Origin: Przewalskia tangutica
Taxonomy: Eukaryota; Streptophyta; Magnoliopsida; Solanales; Solanaceae
NCBI GenBank assembly: GCA_029844215.1
Contig: CM056733.1
Location: 40,308,642-40,372,641 of the forward strand
Reading direction: 5' to 3'
Length of the DNA: 64,000 nucleotides
The position numbers and the translations under genes are program-made. Every line of letters starts with the position of its first letter. Position 1 is the first letter of the stretch. Positions 1 to 11,565 of this stretch are shown here, in pieces. The notes under the pieces were generated by a model. That model had not been told where the DNA came from. It did no database searches and worked only from the letters and a program-made list of their open reading frames with translations.

Positions 1-129
1 CATTGACCATGGTAGAAGACCAAGTCTTGCTAATTAAAGAGCTTGATATTGTTGACTAAGTCGAGGGCGGCAGCTTGATCTCTTCCCTCCAAACTTAACA
101 AGTGTTATAATCTAGACCCTCCAATATAT

Positions 130-136
130 TATATAA
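130..136 (+). promoter_or_regulatory. Putative TATA box of LTR A-5'
   Basis: TATATAA lies about 490 bases into the LTR as judged from the complete right copy. The same motif is at 8634-8640. It is the only good TATA candidate in the upstream part of this LTR family. Confidence 0.5.
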
Positions 137-2449
137 GCACACTAGTAGCAAGACAAGTCTTCTAACACTTAGAAAAATTTAAGAAAACTTGAGAGAGGGA
201 GATGATGCTCTCGGCTTTGAGCAATAAGGAACAAGAAAAAATTTCAATTGTTGTCCATTATTCACAATACTTTAACCCAAGGTTCCTAGGGGTATTGTAA
301 GGGTATCTCAATAGAAAGATTTCGGAAAAATGACGTTTTTACGTTAGTCGCAAGGCGAAACCTAAGATGTTCTTCAACTTTGAAGATGGAACTTGAAGAG
401 GAGTACTTCATAAGCTTCTAAGGAGTGCTTGGAGCGGATTGGAACATAAGAAAAGGAGCTAAGAATTGCTAAGGAGCGACTTTGAATCTTGGAAATTTTA
501 AGGGCTTGTAAAGGTATAAATCTTTTCGTTTTAGCAATTAAAGATTACTTATCATTGTAGTTATGGATATTAGCAAGCATGAGGTATTTAGTATGAAGTT
601 TGATAAGTGTATTGGCTATTGGAACCCTAATCCTAAAACTAGTATGTTTAGCCCTTGAGATTTCAATTCAATTGGATTATTAGTTTAAGTCGTCACATGT
701 TATATAAAGAAGGAATTATAATTGTTAAGTTGTTTATGACTATATAACATGTTAGACCTAAGAACTTGGATTGAAAAGGAATTGGAAAGGTTGATAAGTT
801 GTTGCACCTTTTGGCCGAAATTGGCATTTGTATTGTGGACTAGTTTGATATCAATTGTGGGGCGTAATTTTACACGTCTTGTAGGCGTGTAATCCCCTAT
901 TGTTAATTACATTGTTGAGCCTTAAATGTGGCGTGTTTGGTTATTGAATTCGGCCTTGAAAAGGTGGCAAAGTATGTAGAAACAAAGGAAGTGTTGTCCG
1001 ATTTTCCGTAGAATTTAGTTACTTTGCACTTAGAATATTCTACGTTTGAAGCTAGAGGTTAATGGACGTATTATGGCCATTATAGGTGGAAGTACTAAGT
1101 ATAGCGTATTCTACTTGAAGGATGGAATAACTATCAAGGTTGAAGTACTTTGGAGCATTTTGCTATTTGTCGATAATCGTCGCGAAGTATGTGAACCTCT
1201 TCCTTCTTTTGACATGATTCTATGTGTGGAATATACATATGGTATTATTTCATGATTCCTTCTACTCTTAGAAGTTAAGAGGTATGTATGTTGATTTACT
1301 CTACGTAAGGGTTATGTCTAAGTTATCCTAAGTTCTTACCAAGTCTTATGGGGGATGTTGGTAAGAGTCGTTAGGAGGTATTTTGGAGCCAAGTTGACTT
1401 GGCTAATTTACAGCACGAATGAGAATAAGTATAAAACAAGCCATTGCAGCGTTAATAAAGGAAAATGTAATGACAATTAATTAAATTAAAATGAGTATAA
1501 TTCTCCATCTGCATAGAAACTAAGATAAGACAAAATTGTAATACATTTTCTAGATCATGGCTACTTGAATAAGATCGTTATAAATAAGTATAACTTATTC
1601 ACAACGCACCAAAGTATATGTTACTTAATTTAAAAGAGTTTACGTATGAAGTTTTAAGACTGTGAATCTCAAATTCTTAAAAGGTTAAGAGACTTTATTT
1701 TTCAAGTTATGGGACTTGATTCTTAAAGAAAGAGATGAATTGATTTACAAGTATAGAATACTTGATTTGGAAAGACTTGATTTCTAAAGTTAAGAAACTT
1801 GATTTCTAAAGTTAAGAAGCTTGATTTCTAAAGTTAAGAAGCTTGATATTCTAAGTTAAGAAACTTGTTTTCTTAAAAGTTAAGAGACCTGAAGTATTTT
1901 GAAAGCTATGTAATTCGATTTGAAAGTATAAGTCTCTTGGTTATAAAAGGAATGAATTTGTCTAAGACATAAAGAGTTATAACGGCTTTATGGGAAGTTG
2001 GTTATAACAACTTTATGGAAGATTAAAAGAATGGTTTTCTTCAGTAATGTAAGCAAAGAAATGACTTGAAATAAAGAAGGCAAATTGTTTTAAGGGTACC
2101 AATTGCTTAAGGTTTTAAAGAAAGAAGTCACTTGATTTAGAAGCCTAAATGTATTTCTAAAAGGTATTGTGACTTGTCTTGAAAAGTAGATATGACTTGA
2201 TACTACGATTATTAGTATCTTGAAAGTTTTATTTGAAAGAGAATCATTTTAAAGGAGTAGAGGCACGTAGTACGTTGGGTTAAATTCCCGGATTTTATAA
2301 TGACATGTTAGTGCCTTAAGTAAACTAAAATGAGAGTGTATATGAATAAGACTAATAAGAAGTTAGGGGATTTCTTAACTTGCTTATGTTATGTGTGATA
2401 AGTCGGTAGTGTTTATGTTATGTATGATAAGCCGGTTGAGCTAGGTTAT

Positions 2450-2735
2450 GATTGCAGGGTAAGAGTATAAATGCGGGGTAAACCCCCAAGACGTTATACC
2501 ACCTTCTGAGTATGATTGCAGGGTAAGAGTATAAATGCGGGGTAAACCCCCAAGACGTTATACCACATTCTGAGTATGATTGCAGGGTAAGAGTATAAAT
2601 GCGGGGTAAATCCCCAAGACGTTATACCACCTTCTGAGTATGATTGCAGGGTAAGAGTATAAATGCGGGGTAAACCCCCAAGACGTTATACCACCTTCTG
2701 AGTATGATTGCGGGGTAAACCCCCAAGATATTATA
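2450..2735 (+). repeat. 64-bp minisatellite in LTR A-5' (4 units plus part)
   Basis: Units begin with GATTGCAGGGTAAG at 2450, 2514, 2578 and 2642; a shortened unit starts at 2706. Each unit carries GCGGGGTAAACCCCC, a GGGG/CCCC inverted repeat with a four-base loop. ORFs across it on the minus strand are repeat artefacts. Confidence 0.93.
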
Positions 2736-2883
2736 CCACTCCATGGATTTGCTACCCATGATGCGAGGAATACCTCATGCGGGCCCATACGGCCCTTGCG
2801 GGTGAAATAGTCCCAGGAGTAGGGTTGCTAAATGATACTATGGGCAGGTGACCCTAAGTTGATCATAAGCTTCCTATTTTTAT

Positions 2884-2996
2884 GCAGTATACCTTTATGG
2901 GCAGAATTATGTGAGTTTATTGCGTCCCAGATTGGGCCGGGCAGTATACCTTTATGGGCATACTTATGTGAGTTTATCGCGTCCCAGATTGGTGGC
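2884..2996 (+). repeat. 57-bp tandem duplication in LTR A-5'
   Basis: Two units starting GCAGTATACCTTTATGGGCA at 2884 and 2941. The same motif is amplified to eight or more units in LTRs I and J (54256-54690 and 58464-58890), linking the two LTR families. Confidence 0.9.
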
Positions 2997-3678
2997 AGAT
3001 ATGGCGTCCTCCAAAGGGGCGGATTAGGTTATGCAAGATACGTAAGTTATATGTTATGAACTTGATGATTTTTATTAAGTATGTACGTAAGAATTTACCT
3101 ATACTCTTATGGAAATGGGAAAAGATAATAAGGTACGATTAAGTTCACGAGGTGATAATGACACGGTAGGATCTGGTATTTGCCCTTTTTATACTTGCCC
3201 CTGTAATTCTTTTGTACAGTTATGATTTGTTTACTGTACCATATTTTCCGTTCCATATTCGATTTTGTTATGCGGCCGCCCGGGGCTGCGTTAAATGTTC
3301 GCGAGTTTGGGTACGATTGTGGATCATGAGCTTAGGATCCTGGTTCAGCATTTTGAGATGGCTCCAATGTTTCGGAGTTTGTTGTCATGGTTATGTATAT
3401 TCAGGGGTACGGAGGGGCCTTGTCCCATCATAGTTTTTGTCCATATCTTAGAGGTTTGTATTCATCTGTGGGCTGGACTGACTAGAGTTGTTTTTTTTAC
3501 AGTGTTAAACAGTGTAGACCCTTTCGGGTAATTTTTATGTTATGGTAGCCCTATCGGCTTGGCCTTAGTTGTGAAAAAAAAAGTGTTATTTATCTTCCGA
3601 AGTTTATATTGTTGTGTGAACAGAAGGGTGCCCAGGTAGGGCACCAGTCGCGGGCCCGGGGTCGGGTCGTGACAAAAG

Positions 3679-3690
3679 TGGTATCAGAGC
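3679..3690 (+). other. Primer binding site (initiator Met tRNA), element A
   Basis: TGGTATCAGAGC, complementary to the 3' end of plant initiator methionine tRNA, lies five bases after the LTR terminus. It primes minus-strand cDNA synthesis. This copy is intact, unlike those at 40693, 55390 and 60048. Confidence 0.93.
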
Positions 3691-4080
3691 AGTTAGTCCT
3701 CGGAAAGTGTCTACAGACCGTGTATAGTAGAGTCTTGGTTATCGGTGTGTTGTGCACCACATCTATAACCAGGAGGCTGCAGGACATTTAGGATTGGTTT
3801 CCATTCTTCTCACTATGAGATCGTGCGATAGAGCTGTGTTGTTAGGGTCGTCTCCCCCTAACGAGTTATGTTGATTGCGATTCTGAGTAAAGCGTGATGA
3901 CCAAGAAGGACTATGTGGATTGCGTATCCAGGTTGGTAATGATTGTAGTATAGTTGGTATTGTGGCATACACTATACAGAGTTATGTATGAGGGTCAGAC
4001 GCGTGTTGCCTAGAATGATTTTAGATTACCAAGAGTTGGTAAATACTAACTAGATACCGGGAAGGTATGGAACAGTTAAT

Positions 4081-4085
4081 GAATT
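4081..4085 (+). repeat. Target site duplication, left copy (GAATT)
   Basis: GAATT precedes the TGTTAC start of the solo LTR; the partner is at 7112-7116. Confidence 0.75.
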
Positions 4086-4408
4086 TGTTACACCCCGTAA
4101 TTGCAGGACATGTTTTAAGAACGTAAATAAGAACTCACAAGTGTTAGGATTTGAGACTTGTAAATTTATCGGAATTATGAAATTTTCGGAAAACATAAGT
4201 GTTGTGACGAATGGGAGGGCGACATGTGTCACCCCCCCTTATGTGATGCCTTGGTCGAAATATGCAAGGGCAAGAGGGTCATTGGACCTTAGTCTTGCAA
4301 CAAGTGTAGCATGAGAAAGTTGACTAGTCAAAAGGTCAATAAGTCTTGATCTTTTGTAAGACCACATCCAAGCCTCACATTTGTAATTATATTGACCATC
4401 CAATTCTC

Positions 4409-4415
4409 TATTTAA
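4409..4415 (+). promoter_or_regulatory. Putative TATA box of the solo LTR
   Basis: TATTTAA lies just upstream of ACTAGTAGCAAG, a stretch that also follows the TATA boxes of the LTRs of A. This matching context supports the assignment. Confidence 0.4.
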
Positions 4416-5129
4416 TACTAGTAGCAAGAGATGTCTTAACACTTAGAAAATTTTACACAAAATTTGGAAGAACATAGGGCAAGCTTTCGGGTTCACTAAG
4501 AAAAAGAAAGAAAAAATTTCGTTTCTTGTCCATTTGATTCCACACTTTAAACCAAGGTTCTTGAGGGTAGTGTAAGCATATCTCAATAGAAAAATCTTGG
4601 AAAAAGATTGTTTTCGGGTTAGTCGCAAACGAAAACCTAAAGGGTCTTTCTAGGTTTTGCTTGGAGTTTTGAAGGATAATTGTTGGTATTGTTCTAAGGG
4701 TCTCAACAAGCGGATTGAGGTGTCTTGGAGAGGCTCTAAACTACTATTGAGCGACTTCGGATTGGAGTTGGTTTAAGAATCGTTGAGGTATAATCTTGTT
4801 CTTTGAAAGTATTACAAGATTACTTATATTGTTGTTGTTAGCTTTGTATGTTGCGAGCATGAAATTGTTATATTGAGGTTATAAAGATTATGGATTGATT
4901 ATAGCCTTGGAAATCCGAAATGTAATGTAAGCCATTACTAAGTTGAATTACAATTTAATCGTTGTAAGAATCGTCGCATGTTATTGACTTGAAGATTATG
5001 GTAGTTATAACCAAATGCGACTTGATATCATTTTATGCTACCAATTTGGATTGAAATGGAAATTGGATAGAATTGGTATTGTTGAACTCAAGGTGGTCGA
5101 TTTTGGACTTGTAGTTTGCATTAGTTGGA

Positions 5130-5370
5130 TAGTCATTTGCATTGGACTACCTTCTATATATTTGTGAGCCAATTGGGGCTGTTTAGTTATTAATTTGTGT
5201 TGGGTTACCCTCTATATAATTGTGAGCCAATTGGGGCTGTTTAGTTAGTCATTTGCATTGGACTACCTTCTATATATTTGTGAGTCAATTGGGGCTGTTT
5301 AGTTATTAATTTGTATTGAATTACCTTCTATTTAATTGTGAGCCAATTGGGGCTGTTTGGTTATTGTATT
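5130..5370 (+). repeat. 58-bp tandem repeat in solo LTR (about 4 units)
   Basis: GTGAGCCAATTGGGGCTG recurs at 5164, 5222, 5280 (one change) and 5338, spacing 58 bases. It occupies the part of the LTR where other families have single-copy sequence. Confidence 0.88.
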
Positions 5371-6334
5371 TTCGGCCTTGAAAGTGGTGGCAAAGTGAGT
5401 AAATACAAAGGAGGTGCTGTCCGTTTTTCCGTAGGATTTAGAGACTTAACACTTATAATATTCTACGATTGAAGTAAGGTTTTAATAGACGTATCGTGAA
5501 TATTATAGGTTGACGTACTATGGGCGGGACTTTGTACTTGGCAAGTGGTTTGACCCGACGAGGTATGTAGAATTTTTCCTATCCTTTGAGCATGACTAGT
5601 TTCACGTATATAGTACGGTAGACGTACAAGACTTTGACATTCTTTACTTGTTTCACGAAATGCCAAGTCGGGTGAGTTAGGAGATTTAACTCACTTCTTT
5701 GAGAATATTAAAGATGTCTTAAGTCTTGTTAAAGATAATGGACTTGAAGAATTTTAAAGTATGTAATACTTGTGTCGTTTTAAAAACGTATAAGTCCCTT
5801 GGATAGGAAATTGTACATAACTAAGGTATAAAGTGAATATAACGACTTTATGGGGAGTTGGTTATATTGACTTTATGGAAAGATAAATGACTTGATTTAA
5901 TGGAAGGAAATTCGATTTTAAGGCATCAATTGCCTAAGGTTTTATAAGACACGAGTCACTTGATTTAGAAGCCATATTTTATTTCTAAAAGTATTGTGAC
6001 TTGTCTTGAAAAGAAATTGTCACGTGATACTACGGCTATTAGTATCTTGGAAGTTTTATAATGAAATGAGTCATTTTAAAAGAATAGAAGTACGTAGTAC
6101 TTTGGGTTAAATTCTCGGATTTTCATAAAGACATGTTAGTGCCTTAAGTAAACTAAAATGAGAGTGTATATGAACAAGAATAGTAAGAAGTTAGGGGATT
6201 TCTTAACTTGCTTATATATTGTATGATAAGCCGATAGAGCTTATGATATGTGTGATAGCCGGATTTGGGCTAGTGATATATTATTCGTTCATGGTCATTC
6301 CGGGATTGTGGCATTGTATATTTAGTGGATTTGC

Positions 6335-6535
6335 TACCGCGATGCGAGGAATACCTCGTGCGAGTCCGTAAGGGCTTATGCGGGTGAAATAGTCCCGTGC
6401 GGGCGGGTCCGACCTATCACGAGGAATACCTCATGCGAGTCCGTAAGGGCTTACGCGGGTGAAATAGTCCCGTGCGAGGAATACCTCATGCAGTCTCACG
6501 GACCTATCACGGGTGAAATAGTCCCAGGAGTAGGA
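6335..6535 (+). repeat. GC-rich direct repeats in solo LTR
   Basis: GCGAGGAATACCTC followed by a GTCCGTAAGGGCTT-like stretch and GGGTGAAATAGTCCC occurs about three times. Reverse-complement versions of the same module form the arrays at 48048-48250 and 61000-61260. Confidence 0.8.
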
Positions 6536-7111
6536 TTCCAAATCCTATTTTTTTTCGTTGTAAGTATACACCTATTTTTACTCTCATTGTTAGTAAGGCA
6601 CTGTGTACTGTAATTTTGTTATCATACATGTCTCCGTCTTTCTTTTAAACTTATGTTGTAATTACATTACTTACCAGATTTAGATACTTAGTACATATTG
6701 TGTCTTGACCCCTTCCTGGGCTGCGTTCAATCTTGCGAAAGGAGTAGCGAGTTGCGGATCCACTCTTAGGATCACTTATCGGGCGTCGGAGCTCCATTCT
6801 CGGAGGCTTGTCTTTCTTTTAGTACTGATCTTTCCACGATGGTGTAGATTATGTACATTCGGGGTATGGCGGGGGCCTGTCATACGATTGTTATTCACAA
6901 GTGCGTATTCACATATGTGGTTGAAATTGTGAGCGAGTTGTAAAGTTGTACTTTTGACTTTGTTTATATTATGGAAGGCGGCCTTATCGGCTAGCCTGTG
7001 TTGATATATTGTTACACCTGTGTTTATGTTGTGTATGTTCCGCTTCTATTCTCTGATGTATGCACGAGCAGGTGCCCGGGTAGGGCACGATCGCGGCCGG
7101 TCGGGTCGTGT

Positions 7112-7116
7112 GAATT
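7112..7116 (+). repeat. Target site duplication, right copy (GAATT)
   Basis: GAATT directly follows the solo LTR terminus and matches 4081-4085. Confidence 0.75.
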
Positions 7117-7810
7117 CGCCAAGGTCTTATGTTTTATTTGAGATAATTGGGAAAGGATGAGGTACATCGGATAGAGGCGGTGAACCCTTAAGAAGTCATG
7201 TTAAGAAACTTAATGGAATGCCGTGTTAATAGATTAAGCTACGTGGTATGATTAAGAGAATGGTACGGGTGAGACCCGTATGGAGTAAGTATGGTTGTTG
7301 TGATCAAGACAACACGATTATGGTATTATGAGAAGTTATTGTAACCATTTACGGGGGGACTGATAAGGTAGGCTTGGAGCATGGAAATTGCGAGCCTAAG
7401 AATGTTGATAACCACTGAGACCTTATGTATATAAAGCCTTCTCGGGTAGTAAAAATTTAAGTCAGACCAAGGATAAGAGTTAAGTACGACGCTGAGTCGG
7501 GTTGAGGACCTATTACGGGTCGCCTCATAGTTTGAGATGAAGTGAGATCAGTTGGTAGTAGTTCCGCTATGTGACAGGGTCACGAGGGTGCAAGGCCCAA
7601 GTCTAGTTAATTGTTTTAGGGGTTCGTGGACGCGTTCCACCGGAACCAGGTCGTGAGAGCCGGAAATGGCCTTATATTGTTTTATTAAGTGACTCCAAAG
7701 ATTGGAGGCTAGAATCAGTATGGAAGTTATGTATGTATGCTAGTATGAGTTGGAAGTACGGAAAGAGTACGACCAGTAAGAAAGATAGCAACCAAGTGTA
7801 ACGGAATAGA

Positions 7811-8010
7811 GCCTGAATCCGTAAGGACCTTTCGAGGTAGCTGCATCAGTGAGTATTTGGGGTGGTAGCTGAGCGGGTATATGAGATTTGCCCGGTGATG
7901 ATACAGTCGTCAGACCCTAGTAAACCTAGTAAAGATGATTACGACAGACTTTGAGGTCATTATGAGTATCGACTAGTTGGCTTCGTGAGTGTCAGGGTTG
8001 ACATCTTAGT
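7811..8010 (+). pseudogene. Decayed aspartic protease fragment, element A
   Basis: Broken translation matches the C-terminal half of the family protease seen intact in C3 (minus strand, 31796-32330). The sequence runs from the EPES...PFEVATPVGDSVV region through the RQTLADLIELD and DFDVIMGMDWLAS regions. Stops and frameshifts are frequent and the active-site end is absent. It shows that A derives from a coding ancestor of the same lineage as C1-C3. The gag, RT and integrase regions have been lost. Confidence 0.7.
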
Positions 8011-8130
8011 ATAAGTATTGTTATGTGGCCATGGGAGGCATGTGGTGTCTGAATGGTGTAGTAAAATGAGACTATGTCGCTATCTAATTGGATTGGACTT
8101 CGAAAGAACATTCAGGGACGAATGTTTCTA

Positions 8131-8142
8131 AGGGGGGAAGAA
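8131..8142 (+). other. Polypurine tract, element A
   Basis: AGGGGGGAAGAA directly abuts the TGTTACACC start of the 3' LTR. It is the expected primer for plus-strand DNA synthesis. Confidence 0.9.
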
Positions 8143-8633
8143 TGTTACACCCCGTAATTCAAGGACATGTTTAAGAGAATGTAAGTAAGGAACACAAGAC
8201 TTGAAAAGGGTACGAAAGGAAGAATTATTTTTCCGACGGAAAATCTTCCGAACGTCGGAAAGGAAAAATATTCGTTGGTGAGAATTAGATTCTCAAAATG
8301 CATTATTTGAAGAGTATGGAACTTATTATCATTATGGAAATTTATTTTTATGGATTTGGTCACGTGGGGCCCACCCGAGGAATTTTACGTTTGTGGGGCC
8401 GACGAGGGTTACGGAATTTTATGGAAGAATGGGAGGGAGACACGTGGCACCCCCCCCCCCCCCCCACAATGATCTTGGACGAAATTATGAAAGGGTATTA
8501 TGGTCATTGACCATGGTAGAAGACCAAGTCTTGCTAATTAAAGAGCTTGATATTGTTGACTAAGTCGAGGGCCACAGCTTGATCTCTTCCCTCCAAACTT
8601 AACAAGTGTTATAATCTAGACCCTCCAATGTAT

Positions 8634-8640
8634 TATATAA
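8634..8640 (+). promoter_or_regulatory. Putative TATA box of LTR A-3'
   Basis: TATATAA, identical context to 130-136, about 490 bases from the LTR start. Confidence 0.5.
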
Positions 8641-10955
8641 GCACACTAGTAGCAAGACAAGTCTTCCAACACTTAGAAAAATTTAAGAAAACTTGAGAGA
8701 GGGAGATGATGCTCTCGGCTTTGAGCAATAAGGAACAAGAAAAAATTTCAATTATTGTCCATTATTTACAATACTTTAACCCAAGGTTCCTAGGGGTATT
8801 GTAAGGGTATCTCAATAGAAAGATTTCGGAAAAACGACGTTTTTACGTTAGTCGCAAGGCGAAAACCTAAGATGTTCTTCAACTTTGAAGATGGAACTTG
8901 AAGAGGAGTACTTCATAAGCTTCTAAGGAGTGCTTGGAGCGGATTGGAACATAAGAAAATGAGCTAAGAATTGCTAAGGAGCGACTTTGAATCTTGGAAA
9001 TTTTAAGGGCTTGTAAAGGTATAAATCTTTTCGTTTTAGCAATTAAAGATTACTTATCATTGTAGTTATGGATATTAGCAAGCATGAGGTATTTAGTATG
9101 AAGTTTGATAAGTGTATTGGCTACTGGAACCCTAATCCTAAAACTAGTATGTTTAGCCCTTGAGATTTCAATTCAATTGGATTATTAGTTTAAGTCGTCA
9201 CATGTTATATAAAGAAAGAATTATAATTGTTAAGTTGTTTATGACTATATAACATGTTAGACCTAAGAACTTGGATTGAAAAGGAATTGGAAAGGTTGAT
9301 AAATTGTTGCACCTTTTGGCCGAAATTGGCATTTGTATTGTGGACTAGTTTGATATCAATTGTGGGGCGGAATTTTACACGTCTTGTAGGCGTGTAATCC
9401 CCTATTGTTAATTACATTGTTGAGCCTTAAATGTGGCGTGTTTGGTTATTGAATTCGGCCTTGAAAAAGGTGGCAAAATATGTAGAAACAAAGGAAGTGT
9501 TGTCCGATTTTCCGTAGAATTTAGTGACTTTGCACTTAGAATATTCTACGTTTGAAGCTAGAGGTTAATGGACGTATTATGGCCATTATAGGTGGAAGTA
9601 CTAAGTATAGCGTATTCTACTTGAAGGATGGAATAACTATCAAGGTTGAAGTACTTTGGAGCATTTTGCTATTTGTCGATAATCGTCGCGAGGTATGTGA
9701 ACCTCTTTCTTCTTTTGACATGATTCTATGTATGGAATATACATATGGTATTATTTCATGATTCCTTCTACTCTTAGAAGTTAAGAGGTATGTATGTTGA
9801 TTTACTCTACATAAGGGTTATGTCTAAGTTATCATAAGTTCTTACCAAGTCTTATGGGGGATGTTGGTAAGAGTCGTTAGGAGGTATTTTGGAGCCAAGT
9901 TGACTTGGCTAATTTACAGCACGAATGAGAATAAGTATCGAACAAGCCATTGCAGCGTTAATAAAGGAAAATGTAATGACAATTAATTAAATTAAAATGA
10001 GTAGAATTCTCCATCTGCATAGAAACTAAGATAAGACAAAATTGTATTACATTTTCTAGATCATGGCTACTTGAATAAGATCGTTATAAATAGGTATAAC
10101 TTATTCACAACGCACCAAAGTATATGTTACTTAATTTAAAAGAGTTTACGTATGAAGTTTTAAGACTGTGAATCTCAAATTCTTAAAAGGTTAAGAGACT
10201 TTATTTTTCAAGTTATGGGAATTGATTCTTAAAGAAAGAAATGAATTGATTTACAAGTATAGAATACTTGATTTGGAAAGACTTGATTTCTAAAGTTAAG
10301 AAACTTGATTTCTAAAGTTAAGAAGCTTGATTTCTAAAGTTAAGAAGCTTGATATTCTAAGTTAAGAAACTTGTTTTCTTAAAAGTTAAGAGAGTTGAAG
10401 TATTTTGAAAGCTATGTAATTCGATTTGAAAGTATAAGTCTCTTGGTTATAAAAGGAATGAATTTGTCTAAGACATAAAGAGTTATAACGGCTTTATGGG
10501 AAGTTGGTTATAACAACTTTATGGAAGATTAAAAAAATGGTTTTCTTCAGTAATGTAAGCAAAGAAATGACTTGAAATAAAGAAGGCAAATTGTTTTAAG
10601 GGTACCAATTGCTTAAGGTTTTAAAGAAAGAAGTCACTTGATTTAGAAGCCTAAATGTATTTCTAAAAGGTATTGTGACTTGTCTTGAAAAGTAGATATG
10701 ACTTGATACTACGGTTATTAGTATCTTGAAAGTTTTATTTGAAAGAGAATCATTTTAAAGGAGTAGAGGCACGTAGTACGTTGGGTTAAATTCCCGGATT
10801 TTATAATGACATGTTAGTGCCTTAAGTAAACTAAAATAAGAGTGTATATGAATAAGACTAATAAGAAGTTAGGGGATTTCTTAACTTGCTTATGTTATGT
10901 GTGATAAGTCGGTAGTGTTTATGTTATGTATGATAAGCCGGTTGAGCTAGGTTAT

Positions 10956-11303
10956 GATTGCAGGGTAAGAGTATAAATGCGGGGTAAACCCCCAAGACGT
11001 TATACCACATTCTGAGTATGATTGCAGGGTAAGATTATAAATGCGGGGTAAACCCCCAAGACGTTATACCACATTCTGAGTATGATTGCAGGGTAAGAGT
11101 ATAAATGCGGGGTAAACCCCCAAGACGTTATACCACCTTCTGAGTATGATTGCAGGGTAAGAGTATAAATGCGGGGTAAATCCCGAGGCGTTATACCACG
11201 CCCGAGTATGATTGCAGGGTAAGAGTATAAATGCGGGGTAAACCCCCAAGACGTTATACCACCTTCTGAGTATGATTGCGGGGTAAACCCCCAAGACATT
11301 ATA
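10956..11303 (+). repeat. 64-bp minisatellite in LTR A-3' (5 units plus part)
   Basis: Units start at 10956, 11020, 11084, 11148 and 11210, with a partial unit at 11274. This is one unit more than the 5' LTR. The 11148 unit is altered in the middle (CCCGAGGCG for CCCCCAAGACG). The longer minus-strand ORFs here are the array read through. Confidence 0.92.
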
Positions 11304-11451
11304 CCACTCCATGGATTTGCTACCCATGATGCGAGGAATACCTCATGCGGGCCCATACGGCCCTTGCGGGTGAAATAGTCCCAGGAGTAGGGTTGCTAAA
11401 TGATACTATGGGCAGGTGACCCTAAGTTGATCATAAGCTTCCTATTTTTAT

Positions 11452-11565
11452 GCAGTATACCTTTATGGGCAGACTTATGTGAGTTTATCGCGTCCCAGAT
11501 TGGGCCGGGCAGTATACCTTTATGGGCAGACTTATGTGAGTTTATCGCGTCCCAGATTGGGCGGT
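11452..11565 (+). repeat. 57-bp tandem duplication in LTR A-3'
   Basis: Two units start at 11452 and 11509. Same motif as 2884-2996. Confidence 0.9.

Larger units (their letters stand above)
1..3674 (+). repeat. 5' LTR of element A (partial at window start)
   Basis: Aligns with 8505-12231. It contains a TATA-like box near 130, a 64-bp minisatellite (2450-2735), a 57-bp duplication (2884-2996) and the family-typical U5 end GGTCGTGACA, directly followed by the primer site. The short ORFs in this stretch, for example 1046-1255, recur identically at 9552-9761 because they lie in a repeated non-coding LTR. There is no sign that they are genes. Confidence 0.9.
3675..4085 (+). other. Element A leader region, non-coding
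   Basis: Starts with the primer site and a leader (GGATTGGTTTCCATTCTTCT at 3791) also found just downstream of the primer sites of E, F-G and I-J. In those relatives a gag ATG in context ATGCCTCC follows; here that region is replaced by unrelated AT-rich sequence with no gag similarity. The leader is interrupted at 4085 by the solo LTR. Confidence 0.7.
4086..7111 (+). mobile_element. Solo LTR nested in element A, TSD GAATT
   Basis: An LTR of the same superfamily (start TGTTACACCCCGTAATTGCA, end GGTCGGGTCGTG). It is flanked by GAATT at 4081-4085 and 7112-7116; TGAATT matches if one more base is counted. No primer site or polypurine tract adjoins it. It is therefore best explained as the product of LTR-LTR recombination of a full element that had inserted into A. 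The terminal ACA is missing. It is diverged from the LTRs of A but shares their U5 hairpins. Confidence 0.85.
7117..8142 (+). other. Element A interior, 3' part: conserved non-coding block and polypurine tract
   Basis: No long ORF. About 7490-7670 is similar to 41944-42102 in F-G and, on the other strand, to 51338-51520 in H. Shared words include GTCGGGTTGAGG, AGGCCCAAGT and GTTCGTGGA. A decayed protease stretch follows at 7811-8010, then an inverted repeat (AACATTC...GAATGTT, about 8109-8127) and the polypurine tract. Confidence 0.7.

Noticed and set aside
1046..1255. 69-residue ORF, duplicated at 9552-9761
   Set aside because: Lies in the repeated LTR; identity reflects LTR duplication. 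No domain or codon signal, and other families have the region with stops.
3679..3690. tRNA-like motif
   Set aside because: Only the 12-base complement of a tRNA end (primer site); no tRNA gene structure around it.
8298..8510. ORF with a proline run
   Set aside because: The prolines come from the 16-C homopolymer in the LTR; not coding.
11000..11356. 118-residue minus-strand ORF rich in repeated peptide blocks
   Set aside because: It is the 64-bp minisatellite read through by chance; the left LTR has a different number of units.
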